This document shows, in pieces, positions 42,716-53,569 of a DNA stretch of 64,000 nucleotides. How positions within the stretch are numbered: position 1 is the first letter of the stretch; the number at the start of each line of letters is the position of its first letter. A program made the position numbers and the translations under genes. The notes below the pieces were generated by a model. The model saw nothing but the letters and a program-made list of their open reading frames with translations, was not told where the DNA came from and ran no database searches. The stretch is from Simmondsia chinensis (taxonomy: Eukaryota > Streptophyta > Magnoliopsida > Caryophyllales > Simmondsiaceae): the NCBI GenBank assembly GCA_018398585.1, contig JAGTTD010000010.1, positions 22,019,739-22,083,738 of the forward strand, read 5' to 3'.

Positions 42716-43330
42716 CTAGCTTGCCAGTTCCTAGCTCGCGGGCATCCGGCTTGCTTTTGTCTAGCCCGCCTGTTTCTAGCTTGACTATTTCCAGTTCACC
42801 TATGTGCGGCTCGCCTATCACTTGCTCGCCTGTTTCGAGCTCTCTTGTGTCTAGCTCGCCTGTTTCTAGCTCTCCTGTTTCTAGCTTGCCAGTTTCTAGC
42901 TCGCCTGTGTCTGGCTTGCCTGTGTTTGGCTCGCCTGTTTCTGGCACGCCTATTTATGGCTCGCCTGTGTTTGGCTCGCCTCTCTCTAGCTCGCTTGTTT
43001 CTAGCTCGCCTGTGGCTAGCTCGCATGTTTCTGGCTCGCCTGTCTCTATTTCGCTTGTTTCTGGCTCGCCTGTCTCCAGCTTGCCTTTTTTGGCTTACCT
43101 ATCTCTAGCCCGCCTATTTTTTGCTCACCTATCTCTAGCTTGCCTGTCCTTGGAAACAGCCTCTCTTCAACTTCATACCCTAAAGGGGGAAGGCTGCGTA
43201 CATCAACCCCCCCCCCCCCCCCCCCCCCCGACCCAGCTTTTACGGGAGCCCTTGAGGCATTGGGTTTGTTGTTGTTGTTGTTGTTATATCTCTAGCTTGC
43301 CTATTTTTGGCTCATTTGTTTCTAGCTGCC
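42716..43330 (+). repeat. 15-bp minisatellite, about 29 copies plus remnant
   Basis: The unit is CTAGCTCGCCTGTTT with variants. It runs 42716-43147, is interrupted by an Au-type SINE, and resumes at 43287-43330. Because 15 is a multiple of three, frames stay open on both strands: plus reads Ser/Pro/Val pentapeptides (SSPVS), minus reads ETGEL pentapeptides (43-mer-scale runs from 42947 to 42660). These are best seen as consequences of the repeat rather than proteins. Confidence 0.93.
43148..43286 (+). mobile_element. Au-type SINE copy in the minisatellite
   Basis: It contains GGAAACAGCCTCTCTTC, GGGGGAAGGCTGCGTACATC, a C-run of about 23 bases (43207-43229), GGGAGCCCTTGAGGCATTGGG and a (TTG)n tail. 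The flanks TATCTCTAGCTTGCCTGT (43130-43147) and TATCTCTAGCTTGCCTAT (43287-43304) match at 17 of 18. Since the site is itself a repeat this is weaker proof than at 1072. It appears 5' truncated. Confidence 0.85.
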
Positions 43331-43368
43331 CCGCGCGCGGGGGTGGGGGGTTGAATGTAGCAACATCT

Positions 43369-43842
43369 ATCGCCGTAGTTACTGACTCGCCCTTCTCGAG
43401 CAATTCATCAACGCAGAAACAATTGCCATATTAATTCCAAGTGTCAAACATATGGAATGCTCTGGCTAAAGATTCTAGAATCTGTTCTTATATTTCTGAA
43501 TCAACTATAGGGACATCTTTATCCATTAGAGACTGATTCCATGTAAAACAACTGTTCCTGCCGCACTTCATGCCGTTACCCAAAGTATGCAATATTCAAG
43601 TCTATGCACTTTGACTAATCCTTTTGGCACATAAAATCAACGAACAATCCATGCATGAGTTCAAATTGTTTCTTGGAGTTAGGGTTATTGACTTACCGAT
43701 TTAACTATTTCTGATAACAGTTAAATAAATAACTAATTCAGATGGTCCTTCTCACTGTTCCAATCTTATTAACAACACCAACATGATACTCCTGGATAAG
43801 TCATCAAAAGTATCATATCACAGTCTTATTAGGCAAGTTGTC
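43369..43842 (-). repeat. Old copia 5' LTR, middle segment
   Basis: On the minus strand it aligns with 44070-44670 of the other copia LTR: CATGCATGG..., GGGTAACGGC, GATGTCCCTATAGTTGATTC and GTTTGACACTTGGAATT all have counterparts. It ends at the TTGTC target duplication of the chromovirus (43838-43842) and continues at 60806. Confidence 0.78.
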
Positions 43843-43874
43843 TGTTATTATCTAAGAAGATCTTAGATTATAAT
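43843..43874 (-). repeat. Chromovirus 3' LTR, outer piece
   Basis: TGTTATTATCTAAGAAGATC matches the outer end of the LTR at 60524 (TGTTATGATCTAAGAAGATA). The rest of this LTR is at 52706-52956, behind the copia insertion. Confidence 0.9.
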
Positions 43875-46188
43875 TGTTAGGAATAGTGTCCTGAAATCCA
43901 TATTCATTTTGGATAGATCGTTATAATTAATAGATAAAATTGAAGTTCCAGTCATTTCCTATTTAAATTTCTGTATGTGAGCATTTATACTACATGTGAT
44001 TTTCTTTTGGGAGACATCCGTAAGATGGGTGTAGTCCTTAGACTACAATTTACATGTTTGTTCTAAGTTGTTTATGAGACTAAGCCGCAGATAGACTTGG
44101 AATAAATGGTATGGATTGTTGTTTGAAAGACTCATAGTCGAAGACAAGTTTGGACCACTTGTACGTTAAGACTATAACGTGACACATTAGATGACTTGTC
44201 TTGGTCATGTGGATGGAGATCCGAAAGTGTTAGGTTAATGTGTTTAATAAGATTGAGACACTGAGTCGGATCATGTGGGTCACTTATTTCTAAACTACTA
44301 TCGGAGATGTGTGATTCATGTTGTACTGTTTGAATGGCGACCCTAAATCCTGAGGGTATTATGGACTTGTGCATGGAGGGTTAGTTACTTTGGTGTACTA
44401 TAAGTAAGAACTAAATGAATGACTGAAATCCCACGTACACTGGGTAGCGGCGTAAAGTGTGACAAGGATCATGTATTCAATAGGGAATCTACAGTCTCTT
44501 ATGAGATACAGATGTCCCCTTAGTTGATTCGCAAATATTTGAATAGTTCGAAAACTTTGGCCAAAGTATTCCAAGTGTTTGACATTTGGAATTTATACTG
44601 TGAATATGTTCAAGTATAAATGAATTATTCAGTGAAAGGCGAGTTGGTAACTAATGGAGAAGATGTGAGAAGGATAATGATAATGGTTATATTTATCCTT
44701 TGTCATGGACATCGAGGTGCGGGGGGGGGGGGGGGGGGGGGGGGGGGGGTCATCAATACAATCTATTAGGTAGATATCGAATAAATAATTTAAGTCTGGA
44801 GTGCGGTGAGATTTATTTAGTGGAATTAAGTCTCATTAAATGGTAATTAAATAATTTCATGAGAAGATTAATTTAACCCATTTGGGGTTAGATTTAAATT
44901 GTCCCTGAGGTCCCTGCGCAAGCCTCTGTATTTATTGCTATCAGAAAGGTATTAAAGAATTCGTGAGATGAATTATTTAACCGTAGGATGGGTAAAATTA
45001 ATTTTGCTAAATATTATTCATAAGATAAATAAGAATTGAAAATTATATAATAAAATAATTTTGAAAAATTAAAATTCATTTGATGAATTTTTACGTGTGG
45101 GAAACAAAGTAATATAGAAAAAAAAAAGGAAAAATCGCGTGTACAGTACGATCTGTGTCCACTGAATCGGATGAACTAGTGCGCGACACCTGTCGTGCCC
45201 TGGGACGTCTCCCTGGATCGATCTGTGCCTTCGGGCACGGACCAATCAGAGCATGCCACGGCGCATGCTCTTGTAAATGGCGCGGACCAATCCAAAGCAG
45301 ACACACGTCACGCGTTATTTAAAAAAGGGGCGCTTTGTGCTATTTCGAAATGTAGCATTTTGAGCTGCCTTTTAAAAAAAAGTGATGCGTTTTGTTTTAA
45401 ACTGGGCAATCCCACATAGAATAAAATTCGATTTTTCGCTCCAATATACTCCTATAAGTAGAGGTGCATATTCCGAGGTTTGACATTCCATTTTGAAACA
45501 AGTCTTAGGGTTTCTGGAAATAGTTTTGGAGATCTAATTGGAGAGAAAATTTTTCATTGAAAATTTTCTTTCCTCAATTTAATATTTTTCGGAGCCCACC
45601 CTCTGGGCAGTTCGAGGTCATTGCGTAGAAGATCGTGGGGTCTTGATTTTCTTGGTATTCTTTAGAATTGGAGCAAATCTAGGCATGTTCTTCTATTCTT
45701 CTTCTTTTAGTTTTCGCTTTTCTATTAATTGTAGTATTCGTTGTTATACTTGTTTAACTTTATGTATTGTTATGAATGTATTGAAGTAAAAGGCCTATGG
45801 ATCTATACAAAGAATTTAGATCAGTTGATTTAAATTATGAATTTAAGTCAGTAGATTTAAAATTAGGAATTTTAAATTGACCATAGGTTTAGAGTTATGA
45901 ATTCTAAACCTATTCCGCTGCGTAAGCTTTAGGGAAATTTTTTGAAATTCATCCCGACAACTGGTATTAGGGCAAAGGGTTTATAGAGATAAACCTATTT
46001 CTGGGACCTCTCGCACGTGAGGTGTCACGAAGCATGACTCTCAGACCAGAGGCTTAGGTAGAGAAAAGAGTCTCCTACTCTAAGTACTCTAATAGGTGCC
46101 TATTGTTGTGACCATAGTTGAGAACTATAAACCCAATAGTCGGAATCGGAGTTTATTTTTTCAACAAAATTCATGTCTTTTCACAACA
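43875..46188 (+). repeat. 5' LTR of the copia element
   Basis: It runs from TGTTAGGAATAG to TTTTCACAACA. It contains a run of 29 G (44721-44749) at a place where the 3' LTR has only short G runs, and a TATA box TATAAGTA at 45453-45460. Its sequence is related to the older LTR pieces at 41370-42501 and 43369-43842. Confidence 0.93.
45453..45460 (+). promoter_or_regulatory. LTR TATA box (copia element)
   Basis: TATAAGTA followed by GAGG; the 3' LTR version is TATAAATAG at 51969-51977. About 150 bases upstream is an ACACGTCACGCG stretch with an ACGT core, a frequent plant bZIP-type site. Regulation is inferred only. Confidence 0.55.
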
Positions 46189-46189
46189 A

Positions 46190-46203
46190 TTGGTATCAGA
46201 GCC
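46190..46203 (+). other. Primer-binding site of the copia element
   Basis: TTGGTATCAGAGCC starts one base after the LTR end and matches the initiator tRNA-Met 3' end as in most plant copia elements. Confidence 0.93.
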
Positions 46204-46299
46204 AAACTCTAATTATATTCATAATATACATGACTAGGTATAATAAGATCAAACTAAATAGATTGGCAATTTTACAAAATAGAGATTTTATAAGAAGGA

Positions 46300-47590
46300 A
46301 AGTTAGTTTAATTTGATGGTTCGATTTAAATTGTTTAAATCAATAAATAATTAATAGTTAATTCAGATGATTGCTTGAATTGGTGATTTAAATTGTTTAA
46401 ATTATCAAAGTAGTTAATTGTTAATTAGAAAATTTTAATGTAACAATTTAAATTGTTTAAATCGGTTAAAAAAGTTAATAGTTAACTAGGTTATTTAATG
46501 TAACGATTTAAATTGTTTAAATCGGTTAAAAGAGTTAGTTAACTAGGTTATTTCAAGTATCGATTTAAATTGTTTAAATCGGTTAAAAGATTTAATAGTT
46601 AACTAGGTTGTTTATAGTAACGATTTAAATTGTTTCAATTGTTAATTCTGAACAACCCATAATTTTGTGATTATGTTGCTTGTATATTGAGATAGTACAT
46701 TATCTGTCATGATTTACGAAATCGGACAAAATTAATCTAATAAGATTAGATTCAAATATTTTTAATAATGGATAAAATTAGTTTAATGAGATTAGATTCA
46801 ATAAAATTTTTATAGAATTGGATAAAGTTGATCTAATACGATTAGATTCAATTGTTTTATATGACATAGGATAAAATTGATCTACTGAAATTAGATTCAA
46901 TTTATTTTAAAATTAAATATTTTGATTTAAAAAAAAAAAAAAATAAAATAAAAAAAAAATCTTTGTCAGTAGACGCTGACGTCGGCAATTAAAAACAAGA
47001 AGTTTTTAGTTTTTATTTTTTTATTTTTTGGATGTTTAGGCGTCAGTACTGATTTACATAATAATTATAAATTAATTATTTAATTAATTAATTTTCTTTT
47101 AGAATCTGATTCTAAATTAGATTACATGATAGTCTAAGCTGTGAATCAGTATACTTTAAATAAAAGTTATTTTAAATTATTTTAGAAAAAGATTCTGAAA
47201 TAGACTATATGATAGTCTAAGTTAACTTTATTTTTTACAATGAAAGTTAAATTTTATTAAATAAATTTTAGAATAAGATTATAAAAATAGACTATGGGAT
47301 AGTCTAAGCACAAAATCGCTATTGATTTTAAATAAAATTATTTTTTATTTAATTTTGGAGTCAGAATTTTAAAAGTAGATTATGTGATAATCTAAATTAA
47401 ATGTTGGCATTATTTTAATTAAAATTAATTAATTAATTTTATTAATTGGATTTTAGATTGAGATTCTAATGCAAGATTATGAGATAATTTAAATAAATAA
47501 ATTAATTAACTTTTGTTAATTTTAGAATGAGATTCTAAAGGGGATTATGAGATAATCCAGGTTGTAATTGCAAGTTAATTAAAAATCACT
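46300..47590 (+). repeat. Leader region with three successive short-repeat families
   Basis: First, 46320-46640: four or more copies of about 60 bases built on CGATTTAAATTGTTTAAATCG, which is near-palindromic. Second, 46725-46915: about four copies of GGATAAAATTRATCTAATRAGATTAGATTCAA. Third, 47095-47560: six or so copies of TTAGAATNAGATTCTAAA followed by GATTATRTGATARTCTAA. All are AT-rich with dyad symmetry and lie between the primer site and gag. Confidence 0.85.
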
Positions 47591-47599
47591 GGTTATAAA

Positions 47600-48060
47600 A
47601 ATCAAGTGGGAGCAAGGTTTCAATTATTGTAACCTCACGGTCTCCATTACTGGTCTCGCAGTATAGTCGATCGATAGGCCTCCCTGCGGAGGATGTCGGT
47701 TTGCGGATTACAGGGTTAGACTTCTTTTAGGATAAACCAAATTACAAAGAAGCGATGCGACCACCCTGCCGTGGAGTATTTCATGTATTTGTATGGGGGT
47801 TGAGGTAATGGTTTACACTTGACTAGCATGATTCATTAGCCTCCCTGAGGAGCTTTGTTGTGTCATGATAGAGACTAAGGTAAAGTGGTGAGTTAATCAT
47901 GTTTAGTAAGAGTCACAAGAAAACAGGTTAATTGAGAATAGTTCTCACCTGAACTAGCTTCGTGCGACCCCACTGCTGGGGAGTAAGGAGTGGTGTGTTT
48001 GGGTCATTATTGTATGCATGATAATACAATTTGGTAGATATCTGACTTATTGTGTATGCT
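47600..48060 (+). repeat. Leader cassette shared with the older copia element
   Basis: It contains GGCCTCCCTGCGGAGGATGTCGG, GGTTTACACTTGACTAGCATG, GCCTCCCTGAGGAG and CTGGGGAGTAAGGAG blocks. Its reverse complement resembles the two cassettes at 39480-40395. Each block has a GC-rich hairpin (CCTCC...GGAGG). No reading frame is conserved, so an RNA-level role such as packaging or dimerisation is a guess. Confidence 0.65.
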
Positions 48061-48114
48061 AAATTTAAAGAATAGATATCACTGCATTATACATGACTCA
48101 TATAAGATAGTTAC

Positions 48115-49000
48115 ATGATTGTTTGCATTTACAGTGTTTTTGAGCTGGTTGTGACTGATGCTCTTCATTCAATTCTGAATGATAATGCCTTAAGTGGACC
48201 GAATTACTTCACATGGAAAATGAACCTGGACATAGTATTAATACATGAGGGTCATAAGTTTGTTCTCACTGAAGCTCGACCTTCGATGACTACTAATAAT
48301 TCTGCTGCTGCTATTAAAGAGCGTTATGAACGCCGGAATAAGGCTAATAAGTTAGCCATATGCTGCATTTTGGCCTCTGTGACCGATGTACTCAAGCATC
48401 AGATGCTTGAGATGGAAACAGTAGCTGAGATGATCAAACATTTAAAGGAAATGTTTGGTGGTTAATATAGGGCAACCAAGTAAGAGCTGATGAGGAAGCT
48501 CTTGGGCATGATGATGTCAGAAGGGTCCTTAGTTCAGGAGCATGTCATGAAAATGATGGCGTGCTTGTCTGAGTTGGAGATTCTAGGTGCTAAGATTGAT
48601 AGTTAGTTTCAGCAGGACATCATCCTCAGCTCTCTGTCCAGCTCTTTCACTCAGTTCAGGCTGAACTACACAATGAATAATAAGGATTATTCATTACTTG
48701 ACCTGATGAAAGAGCTACAGGTAGCAAAGGGTATTATGCGAGCCAAGGGGAGTGTCCACTTGACTCAGGTATCGAGGGCTAGTAGGAGCAAGCAGAATAG
48801 GGACCGACTAGAAAGAAAGACAAAGGCAAGGTTGCTAGTGTAGCAACTAATCCTAACAAAAGGCCAGCAAAAGAAAAGTGTTACTTTTACAGAAAGATGG
48901 GCCACTGGAAGAGAAACTGCGTAAAGTACATGGCTACTCTTTCTGCAATGAGTGCTAAGCCATCTGGCGAATGTATGTTGATATCTCACTGATTTGAGTC
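48115..49000 (+). pseudogene. gag of the copia element
   Basis: A frame at 48115-48465 includes GPNYFTWKMNLDIVLIHEGH and AICCILASVTDVLKHQML, the typical copia gag start. It continues after TAA/TAG stops through EMFGG, KLLGMMMSEGSLVQEHV, LSSLSSSFTQFRLNYT and a zinc-knuckle remnant CYFYRKMGHWKRNC at about 48880-48922, where one Cys is replaced. At least four stops. The product would form the particle. Confidence 0.88.
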
Positions 49001-50437
49001 TTTTGTAGTTGTGAGTTCACCAGATTCCTGGTGTGTGGACTCAGGTCAAACTCACTAAGTCTGTAATATGTTACAGGGGCTCAGGCCAACAAGGAGGCTA
49101 CATGATGGGAGTTGTACCTGATAGTTGAAGGCGGTACAAGAGTAGCAGTCTTAGTAGCAGGAAGCGGTAGCTTAGATTTTAGTGTTAGAATTTTGTTTTT
49201 GCTTATTAAAAATTCTTACTGATTTGTACCTACATTGGACAGGAATTTGATTTATGTGGTTTCAAAAATAATTGTTATTTAGTTTGAATATGGTTGTGAA
49301 CCTTTATTACAAGAAATAAAATTTTTATTTACTAAGGAACATGTATTTATGATTTATTCATACTGTTCTCCTTATATAAGTGAACAATGCGAAATACTTA
49401 GAGAAGAATTTTGCAAGTAAACTACAAAAGCAAAAACAAAATAGCATTGAAAGGAAAATGACAATAATTCTAAACAGCTAGACACAACTTAAGACATAGT
49501 GGATGCATTAGATGCACCTACTAATAGGAACGAGAATGTTTCAGGTACACGAGAGCTTAAGTGTGGTGGGAGGATTATCGGGACACCTGACAGATTCATA
49601 AGGGGAGCCTTGATGGTTGACCATGGTACTGAATCTGATCCTAGCCACAATGAAGCAATTAAGTCTCATAGTTTTGTGCAATTGGTTGAACAAACCATGC
49701 GTGTACAAACGACATTAAGAGAAAGTAGTGATTTTCTTGGTATTATATGTCAACAATATAATACTCATTAGGAATGATGTGGGGGTGTCATTAGCTGTAA
49801 AGAATTGGTTGTCATGATAGCTCAATAAGAAAGACATAGGAGAAGCTAGCTCAACTCTTAAGAATAAGCTTCTGCAAGGTCGTAAGAGTAGGATGTTAGA
49901 TCTCTCTCTAGCCACTTATATTGACAAGACGTTGTCAGGGTATATTATGAAGTCCCACTCTCTTTTGAATAGTGTTCTAGGACACCTCAAGAGGTGGAGC
50001 AATTGAGGAATACTCCATATGCTTTGGCAGTGGGAGCCTCAGGTATGCCATGTTGTGCACAAGACTCGATGTCTGCTATGCTATGGCATAGTATACAGGA
50101 GTTAGTCTAATCTGGGTCCAATGGACTAATTGGCAGTGAAGTGTTTTCTCTAGTTCTTGAGAAGAACTAGGGATCCTATGTTGATCTTTCGAAGTGACGA
50201 GCTGGTTCCAGTATGCTATACTGATTTAAGACTTCAAGTTAGATTATAATGATAGACGTTCGACGTCTAAGCATGTATTTACCCTTGGAGTGGGAGCCAT
50301 TAGTGAGAGGAATGTCAAGCAGTATTGTATTGCTGACTTCACAATAAAGTAATTGTGCTCATTAAGGGTTAGGCTCAGTAGACCTTTGGTGCAAACTAAA
50401 AATGAGTGTGGCTGGACATTGTCATAAATTGGATTTA
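49001..50437 (+). pseudogene. Remnant of protease, integrase end and RT/RNase H, copia element
   Basis: A protease trace (SPDSWCVDSGQTH, near 49018) is followed by decayed sequence. At 49499-49771 comes the integrase-RT linker (GGRIIGTPDRFIRGALMVDH). Then RT resumes only at its late part: LYVNNIILIRNDVG near 49743, where the YVDD motif reads YVNN, plus SRMLDLSLATYIDKTLSGY and RNase H traces to about 50340. The integrase core and the N-terminal half of RT are absent, so the element is a deletion derivative. Confidence 0.82.
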
Positions 50438-50452
50438 GGACAAGTGGGAGAT
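50438..50452 (+). other. Polypurine tract of the copia element
   Basis: GGACAAGTGGGAGAT immediately precedes the 3' LTR, as in many plant copia elements. Confidence 0.85.
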
Positions 50453-52705
50453 TGTTAGGAACAATGTCCCAAAATCCATACCTATTTAGGATATATAGTT
50501 TTAATTAATAAATAAAATTAAAGTTCCTGCCATTTTCAATTTAAATTTGTGTATGTGAGCATTTATACAGCATGTGATTTTCTTTTGGGCGACATCCAGG
50601 TGATGGGTGTAGTCCTCAAACTATAATTTACATATTTGTTCTAAGTGGTTTATGAGACTAAGCCACGAATAGACTTGGAACAAATGGTATGGATTGTTAT
50701 CTGAAAAACTCGTAGTCGAAGACAAGTTTGGGCCACTTGTATGTTAAGACTATAACGTGACACTTTAGACTTGTGGATGGAGATCCAAAAGTGTTAGGTT
50801 AGTGTGTTTAATATGATTGACACATTAAGTTGGACCATGTGGGTTACTTATTTCTAGACTACTATCGGAGATGAGTGACTCACGTTGTACTGTTTGAACG
50901 ACGACTCTAAATCCTGAGCGTATTCTAGACTTGTGCATGGAGCGTTAGTTACTTTGGTGTACTATAAGTAAGGTATAAAAGAATGACTGAAATCCCACGT
51001 ACACTGGGTAGCAGCGTGAAGTGTAACAAGGATTAGGTATTCAATAGGGAATCTACAGTCTCTTATGAGATACAGATGTCCCCTTAATTGTTTCGCAAAT
51101 ATTTGAATAGTTCAGAAACTTTGGCCAAAGTATTTGAAGTGTTTGGCATTTGAAATTTTTACTGTGAATATGTTCAAGTATAAATGAATTATTCAGTGAC
51201 GAGCGAGTCGATAACTAATGGAGAAGATGTGAGAAGGATAATGGCAGTGGTTATATTTGTCCTTTGTCATAGACGTCTAGTTGAGGGGTTGTTGTCATCA
51301 ATATAGTCTATTAGGGAGATATCGAATAAATACTTTAAGTCTGGAGTGCCGTGAGATTTATTTAGTGGAATTAAGTATCATTAAATGATAATTAAATTAT
51401 TTCATGAGATGATTAATTTAACCCATTTGGAGCTAGATTTAAATTGTCTCTAAGGTCTCTACGCAAGCCTATGTATTTATCGCCATCAGAAAGATATTAA
51501 AGAATTTATGAGATGAATTATTTATCCATAAGATAGGTAAAATTAATTTTGCCAAATATTATTCATAAGATGAATAAGAATTGAAAATTATAAAATAAAT
51601 AATTTTGGAAAATTAAAATTCATAGGATGAATTTTTACATGTGGGAAACAAAGCAAAATAAAAAAAAAAAGGAAATATTGCGTGTAAAGTGTGATCCGTG
51701 TGCACTGAATCAGATGAACCAGCACGTGACTGGATCAATCCGTGCCTTCGGGCACGGACCAACTAGACGTGGCACGCTCTAGTAAATAAGGGTGGATTGA
51801 TACCAATCCAAACATGACACGTGTCACGCGTTATTTAAAAAATGGGGCGGGTTGTACTGTTCCAAAACGCAGCGTTCTGAGCTGCCTTTTAAACAAAGTG
51901 ATGCGTTTTGTTTTAAACTGGGAATTCCCATATCGAATAAAATTGGGATTTTAGCTCCGGTATACTCCTATAAATAGAGGTTCTTATTCCGAGGTTTGGC
52001 ATTCAGTTTTGAAACAAGTTTCATGGTTTTTCAAAATAGTTTCGAAGGCCTAATTGGAGAGAAAATTTTTCGTTGAAACTTTTCTTTCCTCAGTTTAATA
52101 TTTTTTGGAGCCCACCCTCTGGGCAGTTCGAGGTCATTATATAGAAGATCGTGGGGTCTCAATTTTCTTGGTATTCTTTATAATTGGAGCAATTATAGAT
52201 ATGTTCTTCTTTCCTTTTTCTTTTAATTTTTGCTTTTCTATTTATTTATAGTATTCGTTGTTATACCTGTTTAAGTTTATGTATTGTTATGAATGCATTA
52301 GAGTAAAAGGCCTTTAGATCTAAACTAAGAATTTAGATTTGTTGATTTAAATTATGAATTTAAGTCAGTAGATTTAAAAATAGGAATTTCAAATTGACCC
52401 TAGGTTTAGAGTTATGAATTCTAAACCTGTTCCGCTGCGTAAACTTTAGGAAGAATTTTTGAAATTCATCCCGACAACCGGTATTAGGGCAAAGGGTTTA
52501 TAGAGATAAACCTATTCCCGAGAACTCTGGCACGTGAGGTGTCACAAAACGTGACTCTCCGACCTGGGGCTTAGGTAGAGCGAAGAGTCTCCTATTCTAA
52601 GTGCTCTAATATGTGCTTATTGTTCTGACCATAATTGAGAACTGTCAACCCAATAGTTGGCATCAGAGTTTGTTTTTTCGACAAAATTCATGTCTTTTCC
52701 TAACA
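50453..52705 (+). repeat. 3' LTR of the copia element
   Basis: It runs from TGTTAGGAACAATG to TTTTCCTAACA; the ends are inverted copies of TGTTAGGAA. It aligns along its length with 43875-46188, with many substitutions and without the long G-run. A TATA box is at 51969. Confidence 0.93.
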
Positions 52706-52956
52706 ATAACCTAGGATAGAGAATGTGGGATGAGACAGAATAGAGAGAATTGAGATGAAAAAAGAAGATATTTTCTTATTTCTTGGATGATTATTACAAT
52801 GTGAAGAACAAGCTATTTGATCCCCCTTACAAGCAAAAGGCGGCAAAACACAAGAAATATCTGACTACCTAACTGATCTTCCCACCAAAAGTGAAATGAA
52901 CTAATATTGATATGAACTGAACTAATACTACTGATTAATGAGTACAATTCATAACA
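52706..52956 (-). repeat. Chromovirus 3' LTR, main piece
   Basis: CCTAGGATAGAGAATGTGGG through GAGTACAATTCATAACA aligns with 60556-60800. With 43843-43874 it gives a complete 278-base LTR once the copia element is removed. Confidence 0.92.
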
Positions 52957-52972
52957 ATACTTCCCCCTTTGA
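52957..52972 (-). other. Polypurine tract of the chromovirus
   Basis: On the minus strand CAAAGGGGGAAGTAT precedes the 3' LTR, marking its 5' boundary on that strand. Confidence 0.75.
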
Positions 52973-53043
52973 AAAGATTCTTGGATCAAGAATCAAAAAC
53001 AGGAAATTGATTCTTGATGAACTTTAAGTCTTTCTAAGTTGCA

Positions 53044-53265
53044 TCAGCCTTGCAAAGATTGGATCATTGAATCAAAGCCTGCTGAATCTGCCTGCCATTC
53101 TACTGGACATTGTGTGATTACAGAATAGCCAAGGGTTCCTGAAGGAGAATACCATGAGGAAGATGCTGGAGGGTCGATAAAGCATTTAGCATTTGCAACA
53201 ATATGTCTCTTCAGAAGGGATACATGAAACACCAGGTGAACTGATGCATCTAAAGGAAAATCCAA
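53044..53265 (-). pseudogene. Integrase C-terminus / chromodomain remnant, chromovirus
   Basis: The minus-strand frame of 73 codons contains ASVHLVFHVSLLKRHIVANA, the IHPVFHVSxL-type block that precedes chromodomains, and VEWQADS in place of the usual chromodomain start. The C-terminal end is out of register. In chromoviruses this domain directs integration to heterochromatin. Confidence 0.75.
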
Positions 53266-53569
53266 TCGATAGGCGACCTAGCCTATCTTCTGTAATATCT
53301 TGTAAAGACCAAATTAACGAGCATACAATTTTGCATTGTTGCGTACTACCACTGAAGACTATCGATAAGGTTGTAATTTTAAGTAAACCAAATCTCCAAC
53401 TTGAAAGGAACGATCAGTCCTCTTTCAGTCACCAAAGAACTTCATTCAAGACTAAGCTACCTGCAAATTGTCTTTTAGCTGCTGCATTAATTTGCTTCTT
53501 TGTTCCAAAAACTCATTCACTTCCACCACAGTGGAGGTATTATTTTGGGACATAATAGGAAATGGAGGA

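Larger units (their letters stand above)
42502..43368. mobile_element. 0.87-kb insert carrying a 15-bp minisatellite
   Basis: It splits the old LTR at a point where homology with the copia LTR near 44660 continues on both sides. The flanks share ACATCT (42496-42501 and 43363-43368), a 5-6-base duplication. On the minus strand a TATA box (CCTATAAATACCC, near 42685-42673) follows the tandem array. This is the layout of an LTR U3 with repeats, but the TG/CA ends of an LTR are not clear. Nature unresolved. Confidence 0.5.
43875..52705 (+). mobile_element. Ty1/copia element with 2.3-kb LTRs, internally deleted
   Basis: LTRs are 43875-46188 and 50453-52705. The 5-base flanks ATAAT (43870-43874) and ATAAC (52706-52710) differ at one base; the uninterrupted copy near 60555 reads ATAAC. 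The initiator tRNA-Met primer site and a GGACAAGTGGGAGAT polypurine tract are present. The 4.26-kb interior has a repeat-rich leader, gag, a protease trace and a late RT/RNase H remnant. The integrase core and the central RT are missing. It is the youngest layer on the right side. Confidence 0.93.

Noticed and set aside
42721..43434. 237-codon plus-strand frame as a Ser/Pro-rich protein gene
   Set aside because: It is the translation of a 15-bp minisatellite and an inserted SINE. The opposite strand is equally open, and there is no start context or domain.
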